DNA of 64,000 bases from Corallium rubrum (Eukaryota; Cnidaria; Anthozoa; Scleralcyonacea; Coralliidae). Both the position numbers and the translations under genes were made by a program. The stretch is from contig OZ035997.1 in the NCBI GenBank assembly GCA_964035015.1, forward strand, positions 10,991,536 to 11,055,535, written 5' to 3'. This document shows, in pieces, positions 43,695 to 54,232 of this stretch. Position 1 is the stretch's first letter; each line of letters begins with the position of its first letter. The notes beneath the pieces are model-generated. The model worked only from the letters and a program-made list of their open reading frames with translations. It did not search any database and was not told where the DNA came from.

Positions 43695-43885
43695 CAAAAT
43701 ACCAATTCTTGGTTTTCATCTGACGTCACGGCGGCCATGTTGGTGCACAGGAACAATGAAATGGCGGCCATGTTGGTGCACAATCTTTATCCTATGGGAA
43801 TTTAACTCTTCTTATTCAAAAATTTTGTATTAATTGTTTCATCACTCCAACGGGGCCAGCGATCACGTGAGTGAAAACCGAGAAT
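43695..43885. repeat. Dispersed repeat, inverse of 30880-31065
   Basis: Same CTTGGTTTTCATCTGACGTC, GGCGGCCAT and TTATCCTATGGGAATTTAA modules. Confidence 0.7.
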
Positions 43886-44673
43886 ACGTTCTGCTCTGTT
43901 GGCTGTCTTTTGTTTATTCTTAGTTAACCGGAATAGTTGGCGATGTTTATTTGTCTTCTCGACTTCGGAAAGCTTCTGCTAATAACTTGTGCTGTTTGAA
44001 CAATTATAACATTATTACAACAATGACTAACAGAAAGATTAAAATCAGTGTAAACCTAGAATGCACTATACACTTTGGTGGGATAATATTCTTTGAATTG
44101 CTCCTCGTTTCCATTTGCTTTTGCCGAGATATGGCTATTTAAACATTGCACAGCATTGAAATACTGGATGTACCAGAAGGTCCCGGAGTCGTCTGAACAT
44201 CTTCAAAGCGTCGTAAAATTATAACAGATTCATGTGAACGTAACCACATTTCACCGTTGTATCCCGGTCTCGTGTGATCGCAGTCTAAAACGCTCCGGTT
44301 TTAGAGCGACGTTTTCACACAATTTCGATCCGGTGCCGTGTGAATGCAACAGCGTTTTGTAACTTTTTAGCGCCGTTTTCAACTCGCTCCGGACTCGTGT
44401 GAACGGGGTCTTATATTCAGTAATCTTTAACACAGGCTAGTAATCATTTGTTTCCCAAAGTCTGGACGAGATGAAACTATATGTATGTGCTAATGTGCCC
44501 CGTCTTTTCGTCAATATTTTGCTTGCTAGCAAACTTTGTAAGTATGACATTCTTATATGCTACCATTTATAGTGCTCGATAACACAAATATAGGACTTTG
44601 TGTTTATTCATTGAAACTTTAATAAGACCTGGCTTAAACGTCGAACTTCGTCTTCACATGTCTTTAAAGGTGC
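43886..44673. other. No gene; GTGTGAACG-rich repeat-like stretch
   Basis: 44228-44410 has inverted CGTGTGAACG / CGTTCACACG-like matches, suggesting another small element with unresolved ends. Confidence 0.3.
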
Positions 44674-44943
44674 TGTCCAGTCCGTTCTGCGCATGTACGA
44701 AACTAATGTTTACCTTATTCATGATTGTAAGCTTTTCTTGCTTCCTCTTCATTACTTGCACCCAAAACAAAGCATTTAATTTTCAGAAGAAATAGAAGAA
44801 ATCCGAAGAGATATCCTCGCCGAATCGCTTGGTTTTCTGCCATGTTGCTCCTAACGGTTTACATTGAGTTGAGTACTTCATGTAATTATCTACGAATGTC
44901 ATGTTTTGGGGATCCCATGGCGGTCATGCGCAGAACGGACTGT
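44674..44943. repeat. MITE-like element, GTCCGTTCTGCGCATG termini
   Basis: 20-bp inverted ends at 44675-44694 and 44925-44943. Confidence 0.65.
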
Positions 44944-46261
44944 ACGTCTCATTGCCTATATGGTTGCTATCTAATAACTCAAACAAGATTAAAATAGCGA
45001 GAACAAACTTACTTTAAATGTTTTGATTTTGTATTTCATTATGGCACTACATTTAAGAATTTTGAGCTGGGCTATTATCTTTATACTTTGTACTGGATAA
45101 AATTATAATAAAACATCAATGTTTTACAAAAGAATTAACAGACACTATAGTGGCTAATTAATTAGGGCTATTATTCGGCTCACAATTGAAAATGCCCAAA
45201 TGGCACATAAAGATAGGCCGCTCATTATATATATATTTAATTTTAAACCAATATTCTAGAATTTTTAATATTTTTACCATGTTACTGAACGAGAACTTCC
45301 CACAGCTGTGGTCTATGAACTGCGCCTTCCTTTTTGACAAGAAAAAGGAATAAAAATATGAAAATTGGTAAATCGTTGTTATGCGCCATAAACACACGTC
45401 ATCAGTTAGAGCTGGAAGACAATGCAGGAGTTTACTTGAAACGTTCAGTAAAATTAATGTTCTTGTTACCGATCTGCTCAAAACCGCTAACACGTTTTTT
45501 GCATTAACAACTGACACTTTAACATCACGATTAACACTATTTCTATTTAACAATGGCATCTACCTCCCTTAGTTTAAATAGATATTATATTAAAGCAGTT
45601 TCGACGAATCATGCAACGTTTTTATTTTTCGACATAAAGGGTATATAAAAAAGAAAATGCCTTTCGGGTAAATGACGCGCAAAGTGTTCTATAACCGAAT
45701 AATTGCACATTCGGGATAAAAAATTGTTCACTAAAACTGACATAAGGGTAAGAAAGATACCTTTCACAATTTCAAATGCTTTTTAGCCCTCTCTTCAAAC
45801 GCTGCCAAACGTTTACGCATGCGTGAGTTTTCAAGAGAAAACGCCACTAGCCGTATCAAGAACAACCTGCAGACACAGAAGACTAATCAGGTTCCAATAT
45901 TCATTTTTGCATGTTTTTTAAGGGTATGAAAATTACGAAGGGGGTATTTTACAACATATTGTAAAGTTAACAATGAAGATATGGCGGGATTGCCCATCAG
46001 TGGTGTTCTTGTTAAATAGAAAATTGTGTAGGACTCTCGGTCCAATACAAATAAATCGGTAATTTTCTGCTTTTTTTCTGAGCCGCGAGCATTAAAAAAA
46101 GTTGTTATCCTCTATTGTTATCTTTGTCACAGACTAAGATGTATTTTGTCAAAAATTAATAAGCACCCCTGCGGCCCTCCCACATAAGCACCCACCCTCG
46201 TTTGAAATTGGAAGGGCGGGAAAAGGTAACCTGAGTATCAGGCATTATTCTCGTCTTCCGC
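44944..46261. other. No feature seen
   Basis: AT-rich intergenic DNA, no recognisable frame on either strand. Confidence 0.35.
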
Positions 46262-47193
46262 TAAGGGACGGACCATTATTTTTCCGAAGGTGGGGGGGGT
46301 TGAAAAATATTGAAAAAAATTGTTTGCAGATGCTGATAAGATCAAATACATTGTTTGCAAACATAATAAGTAAAAAACAAAATGTTTACAGAGCAATGAT
46401 GAAAGCCCATGATTTAATATTTGTTATACCAACTTATCTCCGTTCATCAGTAGCGTAGCCAAGGGCGGCGAGAGGGGGCGATCGCCCCCCAATGGTCTCC
46501 AAGACCGCTCTCGTGAAAAGTTTAAATCCGTTGAGAAACTTGTAGGGGTGGAGGTTACATTGTTTTAAGGCCAAGTGAGTAGACTGGTAATGTGCTATAT
46601 ATTTAGCAGGCAATAAATTACAATACTAAGGTCTATACAAAATGCCTCCAACTTGTTTTTACATTTACGACTAGTTTATAAATCAATCTAAAGATATTCT
46701 GACGTGTATCACGCTATGTTCTGGTTTGATTTCAACAAAATTATGTAATTTATGGCTTTTGGATTACTTTTGAATACTTGCCTCAAAATGCAGGAAATAG
46801 CGTTTCAGAGACCCTAGAAATCCAAAATTTTCCGGACACCCCTAGGATATCGACGTTCTTGTCCCCCCCCCCCCCCCCCCAAACTCAACATAAGACCGTG
46901 TGGTAGCAAGCCACGTACTGTCTGTCTTGTACTGTACTGGTCAGGAAACCTTGATAAAGATGATTATCAGTCACTACGTATACCTTCAACATATCTAAGA
47001 CACCTGATATATGCTCTACAAATAGTGATGAAATAATTTACATGTATCTCTTGTAGTTAAAAAAAATAGTGTGCAAATGAAGGCTGCTGGAAAAAAATAG
47101 TTTGCGGAGGTACAAGCACTGAAAAAAATTGGTTTGTCTTGAAAATGTTTTCACCCCCCCCCCCCTTCCAGAAAAATAATGGTTCGTCCCTAA
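46262..47193. repeat. Inverted-repeat element containing a hAT-like fragment
   Basis: Outer ends AGGGACG(G/A)ACCATTATTTTTC with a C/G homopolymer and AAAAAAATTG.TTG motifs in both arms. 46448-46910 inside resembles the 19623-19985 MITE family (GTAGCGTAGCCAAGG; GGAAATAGCGTTTCAGAGAC) and includes a run of about 18 C's. Confidence 0.6.
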
Positions 47194-47231
47194 AAAGCAA
47201 GTAGGGACGAGGCAGGGATACAATTCTTTAC

Positions 47232-47540
47232 CTGGCCGCTTTCCGCCCCCAAATGAATTTTCTGAATCTCCAATCGAGTGAATCGACGAAGCTTTAATCG
47301 CACAATCCAGCCGTTCCAAGTTTCCAATTTGCTGTTTCCTTAGATATTTAAGCGGATTCACGGCTACAGAATTGTTTCGGAGTAATTCCTTCACGAGTAC
47401 GTCCCTCTTCGCTCTGTCTTCGTAGACGCTTGGGAGAAGTTGGTATTATTAAACTCTTGCCATAACCAGTACAGAGTACAGCTAGCACATCCTTATTAAA
47501 CATGACTTTTTCTAAACATTTGCGCTGTTCTTTCTTTCTT
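47232..47540 (-). pseudogene. RecQ-like helicase fragment (Walker A region)
   Basis: The minus strand reads RKKEQRKCLEKVMFNKDVLA then VLCTGYGKSLI, matching the RecQ-type start of the ATPase domain (TGYGKS is the P-loop; most relatives have PTG, here CTG). A one-base shift near 47444 is needed to continue as QLLPSVYEDRAKRDVLVKEL and on to FGGGKRPG before a GTAAAG donor-like site at 47231. The rest of the helicase is not nearby. This is either a broken retrocopy or a mobile-element-borne fragment. The 3' half is not recognisable as helicase. Confidence 0.5.
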
Positions 47541-47822
47541 TAGATATTTTACTTTAAACTTCCATCTCAAACTCATTAATAATTCATGAGACAATCAGCC
47601 AATTACAATAGTTCATTCAATCATCTGATTGAAGTTGGATACTCCAGTAAAGCCCAAGATATTAGATAAAAACCGGTGTTCATCTAATTCTTAAGATCTT
47701 AATTATCGATGCAAAACAAACAAGTTGCTGTATGAATAAATTTTACACACATTCATGAATAAAATCTCATGAGGGTTTATTTTAATTGTATTTTTCAATT
47801 GAAATCACTCGATTGAGATGCC

Positions 47823-47968
47823 ATATCAACAACCCGTTTATCGTATTTCATCAGGGGAATCCAAACACTCGAAAACAATAAAACCACTCGGCCTTCGGCC
47901 TCGTGCTTTCATCATGTTTTCTCGTGTTTGGATCCCCTGATGAAACACTCAAACTCGTTGTTGATATA
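47823..47968. repeat. Foldback element, CAGGGGAATCCAAACAC arms
   Basis: ATATCAACAACCCGTTT..TTTCATCAGGGG mirrored at 47933-47968; the loop contains GGCCTTCGGCC. Same core as 22432-22665. Confidence 0.8.
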
Positions 47969-48018
47969 TTACATCTAAACATCGTCTGTGACATCGTAGA
48001 ATCGCTGGATTCGTTATC

Positions 48019-48110
<92 letters not shown>
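48019..48110. repeat. (ATA)n microsatellite, 3' tail of a retrotransposon
   Basis: About 30 units adjoin the 3' end of the minus-strand non-LTR copy, as expected for a tail made by target-primed reverse transcription. Confidence 0.9.
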
Positions 48111-49322
48111 TTTATTTTAAACTGTAGACTGTTCAGCTGTAAGAATAACCGGTATAAACAAGATGAACAGTATTTACAATTATATAACTACCCTAAAAAT
48201 GACTAACAATATTAATTACTATAATACAAATTAAGAACTATAAATATGGCAATCGATGTCAGTTTCTAAAAGATAGTTAAAAAGCGTTATGCTTAAAAGT
48301 GTTAAAAGAAGTAATTTCTCTAATGTACACGGGAAGGGAATTCCAATCTTTGGCTCCTGCATATCGAAACATTGACTGTCCTATTTTACTGTTTACTCTT
48401 GGTAGATGGAGGAGTGTGTGATCACGAAGTTCTTTTTCTCGAATGGAGCTTCGCAGTTTAAAAGCGTCAGTCAACTGCTCTGGACAATCTAATTTGTTTA
48501 AAATTTTAAAAATTGTCAAAAATCTAAAAAAGCGCCGTCTACTATACAAGGATAAAAGTTTCAGCTCACTTCTCATGTCTTGAGTGCATTTTTTTCTTCG
48601 TTCGTTTAAAATAATTCTCATTGCTCGATTTTGCATTTTTTCCACACGATTTGTTAGAATGGAACCACACTCGTGCCATACAATAGAACAATTGTCTAAA
48701 ATGGGTAAAATAGTTTGTTTATATATACGAAGTAGAACAGATTTGGGCAAAAACGCTGAAATTCGATTTAAAAGCTTTAATCTTGGGTAGATTCGTTGAC
48801 CAAGTTTAGTAACATGTGGATCCCAGGAGAGTGTTGTTTGTACGGACCCCAAGATAGTCGAACGTTGTAACCTCTTCGAGAAGTTCGTTGTGCAGATAAA
48901 CTTCTAAGTTGTTTGCCTTTTTTACTGCTTGTCTTGATCCAATAACCATAGCCTTTGTTTCCTTTACATTGGCAATCATTGCGTTTTGTCTTAACCAACG
49001 TTCGACATTTTTCAAGTCGCTGTTAACTCTGAACTGTGCGGTGGTTAAGTCCGAATGGGAATGATGGGCCTCTGTGTCGTCAGCGAACAAAACTGTTTTG
49101 CAATCGGAAAAACTGTTAACGATGGTATTAAAGTGCAAACAAAAGAGTGTAGACCCCAGCGCTGATCCCTGGGGGACACCGAAAGTTACCATTTGTTTAT
49201 CTGATTGAGCGTTATTGCACACCACATACTGCTGCCTCTCGGTTAAATAGGAGAACCATTTAATTTCGACTTCACCAAAACCATAGCTTTTTAATTTAGC
49301 CAGGAGAACATCATGATCGCTC
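48111..49322 (-). pseudogene. 5'-truncated CR1/L2-type non-LTR retrotransposon (RT C-terminal half)
   Basis: Minus-strand frame from about 49322: LLAKLKSYGFGEVEIKWFSY, TFGVPQGSALGSTLFCLHFN, the catalytic VLFADDT, then thumb, HVTKLGQRIYPRLKLLNRIS, ILDNCSIVWH and AKDWNSLP to a stop just left of 48277. Frame shifts once near 48835-48850. Endonuclease and the RT palm start are missing. Confidence 0.85.
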
Positions 49323-49700
49323 TGTTAATTATGTAAATCATATTAATTCATAAACCAATCAGAATAGAGCTTTTCGGGGTTTTTTTGTCTTATGAACCAA
49401 TCAGGCGAAAAAGCCCAAACCGGCTTTTTACATGCTGCCAGGTAAAGAATTGTATCAGGCCCTCTTTCCCTTCCTCCGCCTGCAAGTTTCCGCCACCCGC
49501 AGGAAGGGAAAAGCGGGCCTGACTCTGTCAGGTAGGGGAAAGTCCCTCCGAAATACTGAGTGAAATCATTCGGAGTAATGCGGTCCCGTGTTCACCGCAA
49601 TGGCGGTTTCACTGGTCCCGTTGGCGGTTCTGTTGAAGGTATTTGATTATAACTGGCACAAAACTACGCATAATAGGCGAGTTTCAGGGTGTTGCGCACG
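49323..49700. other. No gene; short GC-rich hairpin
   Basis: 49450-49520 pairs CCTCTTTCCCTTCC with GGAAGGGAAAAGCGGG-type sequence. CAGGTAAAGAATTGTATC near 49439 also occurs inverted at 47217-47235. Confidence 0.4.
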
Positions 49701-49706
49701 CATCAT
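49701..49706 (+). repeat. Target duplication of P1, left copy
   Basis: CATCAT, repeated exactly at 60705-60710. Confidence 0.8.
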
Positions 49707-49769
49707 AGTAGATAACCCCCTTCCCCCATCCACCGTAACAAAGGGGTGCCGCCTCATTAATATTCAGCG

Positions 49770-49846
49770 TGACTCACGCATGACTCACGCTTGTGACATG
49801 ATTGGGCAAGATTGGAATATAGTTAGTGCGTATGAAGTTATATAAA
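49770..49846 (+). promoter_or_regulatory. AP-1-like sites and TATA box in the left end of P1
   Basis: TGACTCA at 49770 and 49781 (11-bp spacing), then TTATATAA near 49838. The right end (60620-60650) keeps one TGACTCA unit and the TATA box. No gene follows in P1. Confidence 0.55.
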
Positions 49847-50099
49847 TTGAATAATATGGAGACTTTGAATATTATATTAACCTAAATGATCAAACAGTCT
49901 TATACACGTTTTGTGGCAATAAATGTTAAGAATTTTAGAGAGTTATCGTTTACTTTGGCCTAGTTTGTAGAGAAACGAAACAGAAATGGATAGAGACACT
50001 TTATATTTTTTATCTGAAATCTCGTTTGGAGGAATATAGAGAAGTAGTAATAGACCCCCATCGAGACTACAAAGGGATGCCGCCTCATTAAATATTCAA

Positions 50100-50480
50100 T
50101 TTTTAATTATTCATTCTCATGCTCCTTTGCGACCCTCTAACCCTAATCTCATTACGTCATTATGGCTCATGCTCCTATAGGACATTCTAACCCTAACTTC
50201 CCCCCTTACCCTGGCTTGTTGCTGAACCCCCGGTTATTATTATGTCATAACTGACTCGCGCTCTTCCGAAACCCCCTAACCCTAGCTGTTACTCAACCCC
50301 CCTGGTTTTCACTACATCATTATATATACATTTTTTACTTATTCATTCTCAGGCTCCTTTAGGACCCTCTTAACCCTAATCTCATTATGCATACGTCATT
50401 CATTCTCATGCTCCTTTGGGACCCTCTTAACCCTAACTTTTATCCAACCCCCAACCCCAATTCTCAAACCAACCCCCCGT
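50100..50480. repeat. Degenerate CCCTAACCC-type direct repeats in P2 (mirrored 55500-55880)
   Basis: Units of CATTCTCATGCTCCTTTNGGACCCTCTTAACCC plus CCCTAA motifs recur four to five times. Confidence 0.6.
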
Positions 50481-51994
50481 GTAATACGTCATAGCCGATA
50501 GCTCTCCAACTAATTCCCGAAGTTACATCATTGTCAAAAGGCATTCGACTTCTATCCTTATAAGTAATAGTAATTACCTTTTCATTTATACACTTTACCA
50601 TACTGTCAGTCAAAAAAAAAAAACTTTAACAAAATAGACGTTCTTTACAAGGAACTAAAGAGAAATTGATAGAGGCACTTTATATTTTTTTTCTGAAACC
50701 TTGTCTCGATGAGTATAGGGAGTTTTGAACCGTCTAAGTGTCTGAATTGGCAGAGCTCATATAGACTTAGATTAATAGCATATGATGAATATTATATTAG
50801 GTTTAGAACCTAAATATTCAATCACCCTAGAATCATTGCTAGCTAAACCCTTGTTTATAAGTGAAGAAATCATAAGAAGATAGAATGAGGAGTCAATTCA
50901 AAAGTCATAAGAACGTTTTTAAGTGTCAATATATAAACGAAATATTATTTGGCTGTGGGACGGCTGGAGTATCGACTTGAATTAATAGCATATCGTGAAT
51001 ATTATATTCAAACAGAGCAAGTCTTCACAGAATTATTACTAAACCTCGTTTATAAGCGAAGAAATCGTAAGAATATGGGGTGAGGAATCACTTCGGGAAG
51101 TCAAACTTAAGATATTATGAGGAGTCGATTCGAAAAACTAAGGAGTTTCAAACGTATTGGCACATGGCAACGTAAATCTTGTATAGAGAACGCTTAGCAA
51201 AGTTCAATATGAATATGTTAAGACACTTGGAAACAAATCAAGCACAGAATTATTACTAGGTTAACCTTAGTTTATAAGTGAGGAAATCGTAAGGAGATAG
51301 AATGGGGAATCACTTTGAGAAGCCGTAAGAAGACACAAATCAATTCGAAAAGCGAAGAGCAAAGACTTCTCGATATATAACTGAGATACATCATGGTTAC
51401 TAGGCTTTCTGCTAATAAGAACGATATAAACAATAAGATTCTCGCACGTGCCGGACACAAAAGAGAAACTCGTTAAAGTTACTAATGACCAAAACATAAC
51501 AGGATTTGCATATAAGTAGAATATTTAATTCATTTTAGGGGTGATCATGACTTTTGGGGGGATAATAAGGGGCATGGAGAGGTATTAATGCATGGGCAAG
51601 TTCAGGCGAGAAAGTCATTAGCGTGTATTTTGCATAAGCCAGAATTCACAACAATCAGTTTAAAATATTTATTTAGGCTTTGGTTTAAACATATACATAT
51701 AAAACGTTTTAGTAAGGTCTGCTTCTTAGATTATATTTAGGTGTTTTTATTTTAAAAGTAGCATGATAATCTTTCTTGTCCTCTGATGATAATTGGGACA
51801 CGTCTTCTTTTGTCATGGGTAAATATTTTATCAATAGATTGGTGTTCATACTCTTCTCTTTCATCCGGAGTCATCTTTGCCAAGTCTTTCTCTGTCGGGT
51901 CGCCCAAACTTTCCCAGTTATGAAAGAAATTATGTTTAACGTCGGTTGTTCAACAGTAGGGGGTGTTACAAAATAGGTTTTAGGTGTAGCAGGA

Positions 51995-52430
51995 AAACCC
52001 CACGGAGTACCCCTGGGATAACCCTAAACACCCCCTGGGATACCCCCAATCACCCCTGGGGTACCCCCAATCACCCCAGGGGTAACCCCCAAACACCCCT
52101 GGGGTAACCCCAAACACCCCAAGGGTAACCCCGAAACACCACCGGGATACCCCAATCACCCCTGGGGTAACCCCCAAACACCCCCGGGGTACCCCAATCA
52201 CCCCAGGGGTAACCCCCGGGATACCCCAATCACCCCTGGGGTAACTCAAACACCCCCAGGGTACCCCCAATCACCCCTGGGGTAACCCCCAAACACCCCT
52301 GGGGTACCCCCAATCACCCCAGGGGTAACCCCCAAACACCCCCAGGATACCCCAATCACCCCTGGGGTATCCCCATTCACCTCTGGGGTAACCCCCAAAC
52401 ACCCCCGAGGATGCTCCAAACTCCCCCTAT
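51995..52430. repeat. CCCCNGGGGTAACCCCCAAACA minisatellite, left P2 arm
   Basis: About 20 units of 20-24 bp; each contains ACCCCTGGGGTA, a palindrome, and C-runs. Mirrored at 53520-53985. Confidence 0.93.
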
Positions 52431-52539
52431 CGTGTAGTCATATAGTGATGTAGTCATAATCCTAAGATCATAGTCATAGTCATAATACTAACTAAGAGTA
52501 TATAGTCCTTATCTTCCCATTATCTTCATCTTATCTTCC

Positions 52540-52947
52540 TCTTATCTTCCCATTATCTTCCTTATCTTCCTCCTCCTCCTCTTTCTCCTCCTCCTCCTCT
52601 TTCTCCTCTTGCTCCTCCTCCTCCTCCTCCTCCTCTTCCCCCTCTTTCTTCGCCTCCTCCTCTTGCTCCTCGTCGTCCTCCTCCTCCTCCTCCTCTTGCT
52701 CCTCCTCCTCCTCCTCTTCCCCCTCTTTCTTCTTCTTCTCCTCCTCCTCCTCTTTCGTCTCCTCCTCCTCCTCCTCCTCCTCCTCATTCTCCTCCTCTTT
52801 CTTCTCCTCCTCCTCCTCATTCTCGTCCTCCTTCTTCTCCTCCTCCTTCTCCTTCTCCTCCTCCTACTCCTCATTCTCGTCCTCCTCCTCCTTCTCCTCC
52901 TCTTCCTCCTCCTCCTCCTCTTTCCTCTCCTCCTCCTCCTTCTCTTA
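52540..52947. repeat. (CTC/CTT)n pyrimidine tract
   Basis: About 400 bp with nearly no purines on the plus strand. Frames reading poly-Leu or poly-Arg are artefacts. Confidence 0.95.
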
Positions 52948-53023
52948 AAATGTGCTTTTTGATCAACATCTCTATTTGACAGTTAGTGTCTAAATGAGGA
53001 GAACGCTGCCAAAACATACATTT

Positions 53024-53400
53024 TAAGAGAAGGAGGGGGAGGAGAGGAAAGAGGAGGAGGAGGAGGAGGAGGAGGAGGAGGAGGAGGAGGAGGACGAGAA
53101 TGAGGAGGAGGAGGAGGAGGGGGAGGAGGAGGAGAAGAAGAAGGAGGACGAGAATGAGGAGGAGGAGGAGAAGAAAGAGGAGGAGAATGAGGAGGAGGAG
53201 GAGGAGGAGAAGAAAGAGGAGGAGGAGGAGAAGAAGAAAGAGGGGGAAGAGGAGGAGGAGGAGGAGCAAGAGGAGGAGGAGGACGACGATGACGAGGAGC
53301 AAGAGGAGGAGGAGAAGGAAGAGGGGGAAGAGGAGGAGGAGGAGGAGCAAGAGGAGAAAGAGGAGGAGGAGGAAGATAAGGAAGATAATGGGAAGATAAG
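53024..53400. repeat. (GAG/GAA)n purine tract, mirror of 52540-52947
   Basis: The complementary tract on the other side of the P2 loop. Confidence 0.95.
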
Positions 53401-53519
53401 AGGAAGATAAGATGAAGATAATGGGAAGATAAGGACTATATACTCTTAGTTAGTATTATGACTATGACTATGATCTTAGGATTATGACTACATTACTATA
53501 TGACAACACGATAGGGGGA

Positions 53520-53985
53520 GTTTGGAGCATCCTCGGGGGTGTTTGGGGGTTACCCCAGAGGTGAATGGGGATACCCCAGGGGTGATTGGGGTATCCCGGG
53601 GGTGTTTGGGGGTTACCCCTGGGGTGATTGGGGTATCCCGGGGGTGTTTGGGGGTTACCCCTGGGGTGATTGGGGGTACCCCGGGGGTGTTTGGGGGTTA
53701 CCCCAGGGGTGATTGGGGGTACCCTGGGGGTGTTTGGGGTTACCCCAGGGGTGATTGGGGTATCCCGGGGGTTACCCCTGAAGTGATTGGGGTACCCCAG
53801 GGGTGTTTGGGGGTTCTCCCGGGGGTGATTGGGGTATCCGGTGGTGTTTGGGGGTTACCCTTGGGGTGTTTGGGGTTACCCCAGGGGTGTTTGGGTTACC
53901 CCTGGGGTATTTGGGGCTACCCCAGGGGTGATTGGGGGTCTCCCAGGGGGTGTTTAGGGTTATCCCAGGGGTACTCCGTGGGGTT
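53520..53985. repeat. GGGGTGATTGGGGTATCCC minisatellite, right P2 arm
   Basis: Inverted partner of 51995-52430; unit order differs slightly between arms. Confidence 0.93.
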
Positions 53986-54001
53986 TCCCTGCTACACCTA
54001 A

Positions 54002-54232
54002 ACCTATTTTGTAACACCGCCTCCTACTGCTGAACAACCGACGCTTAAACATAATTTCTTTCATAACTGGGAAAGTTTGGGCGACCCGACAGAGAAAGAC
54101 TTGGCAAAGATGACTCCGGATGAAAGAGAAGAGTATGAATACCAATCTATTGATAAAATATTTACCCATGACAAAAGAAGACGTGTCCCAATTATCATCA
54201 GAGGACAAGAAAGATTATCATGCTACTTTTAA
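54002..54232 (+). pseudogene. 76-codon coding remnant in the right P2 arm
   Basis: Open from just after a stop to TAA 54230-54232. The peptide is protein-like, with HNWESLGDPTEKDLAKMTPD, EREEYEYQSIDKIFTHDKRR and VPIIIRGQERLSCYF. It looks like the C-terminus of a lost gene. The inverted copy in the left arm (51750-51972, minus) differs by an indel at the CTTAAAC site that breaks the frame. No family recognised. Confidence 0.45.

Noticed and set aside
46448-46910. Complete hAT MITE with 8-bp duplication
   Set aside because: The flanks (CCGTTCAT and TCTGTCTT) do not match, so the borders are not proven.
50100-50480. Telomere or interstitial telomeric repeat
   Set aside because: CCCTAA motifs are isolated within a longer diverged unit and mirrored in P2; no continuous hexamer array.
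51267-51497. Open frames in P2 arms (also 54488-54714)
   Set aside because: They overlap AT-rich non-coding arm sequence, exist as mirror copies and have no conserved motif.
52542-53399. Poly-Arg, poly-Leu and Lys/Arg-rich frames
   Set aside because: Translations of (GAG)n/(CTC)n tracts with no unique sequence.
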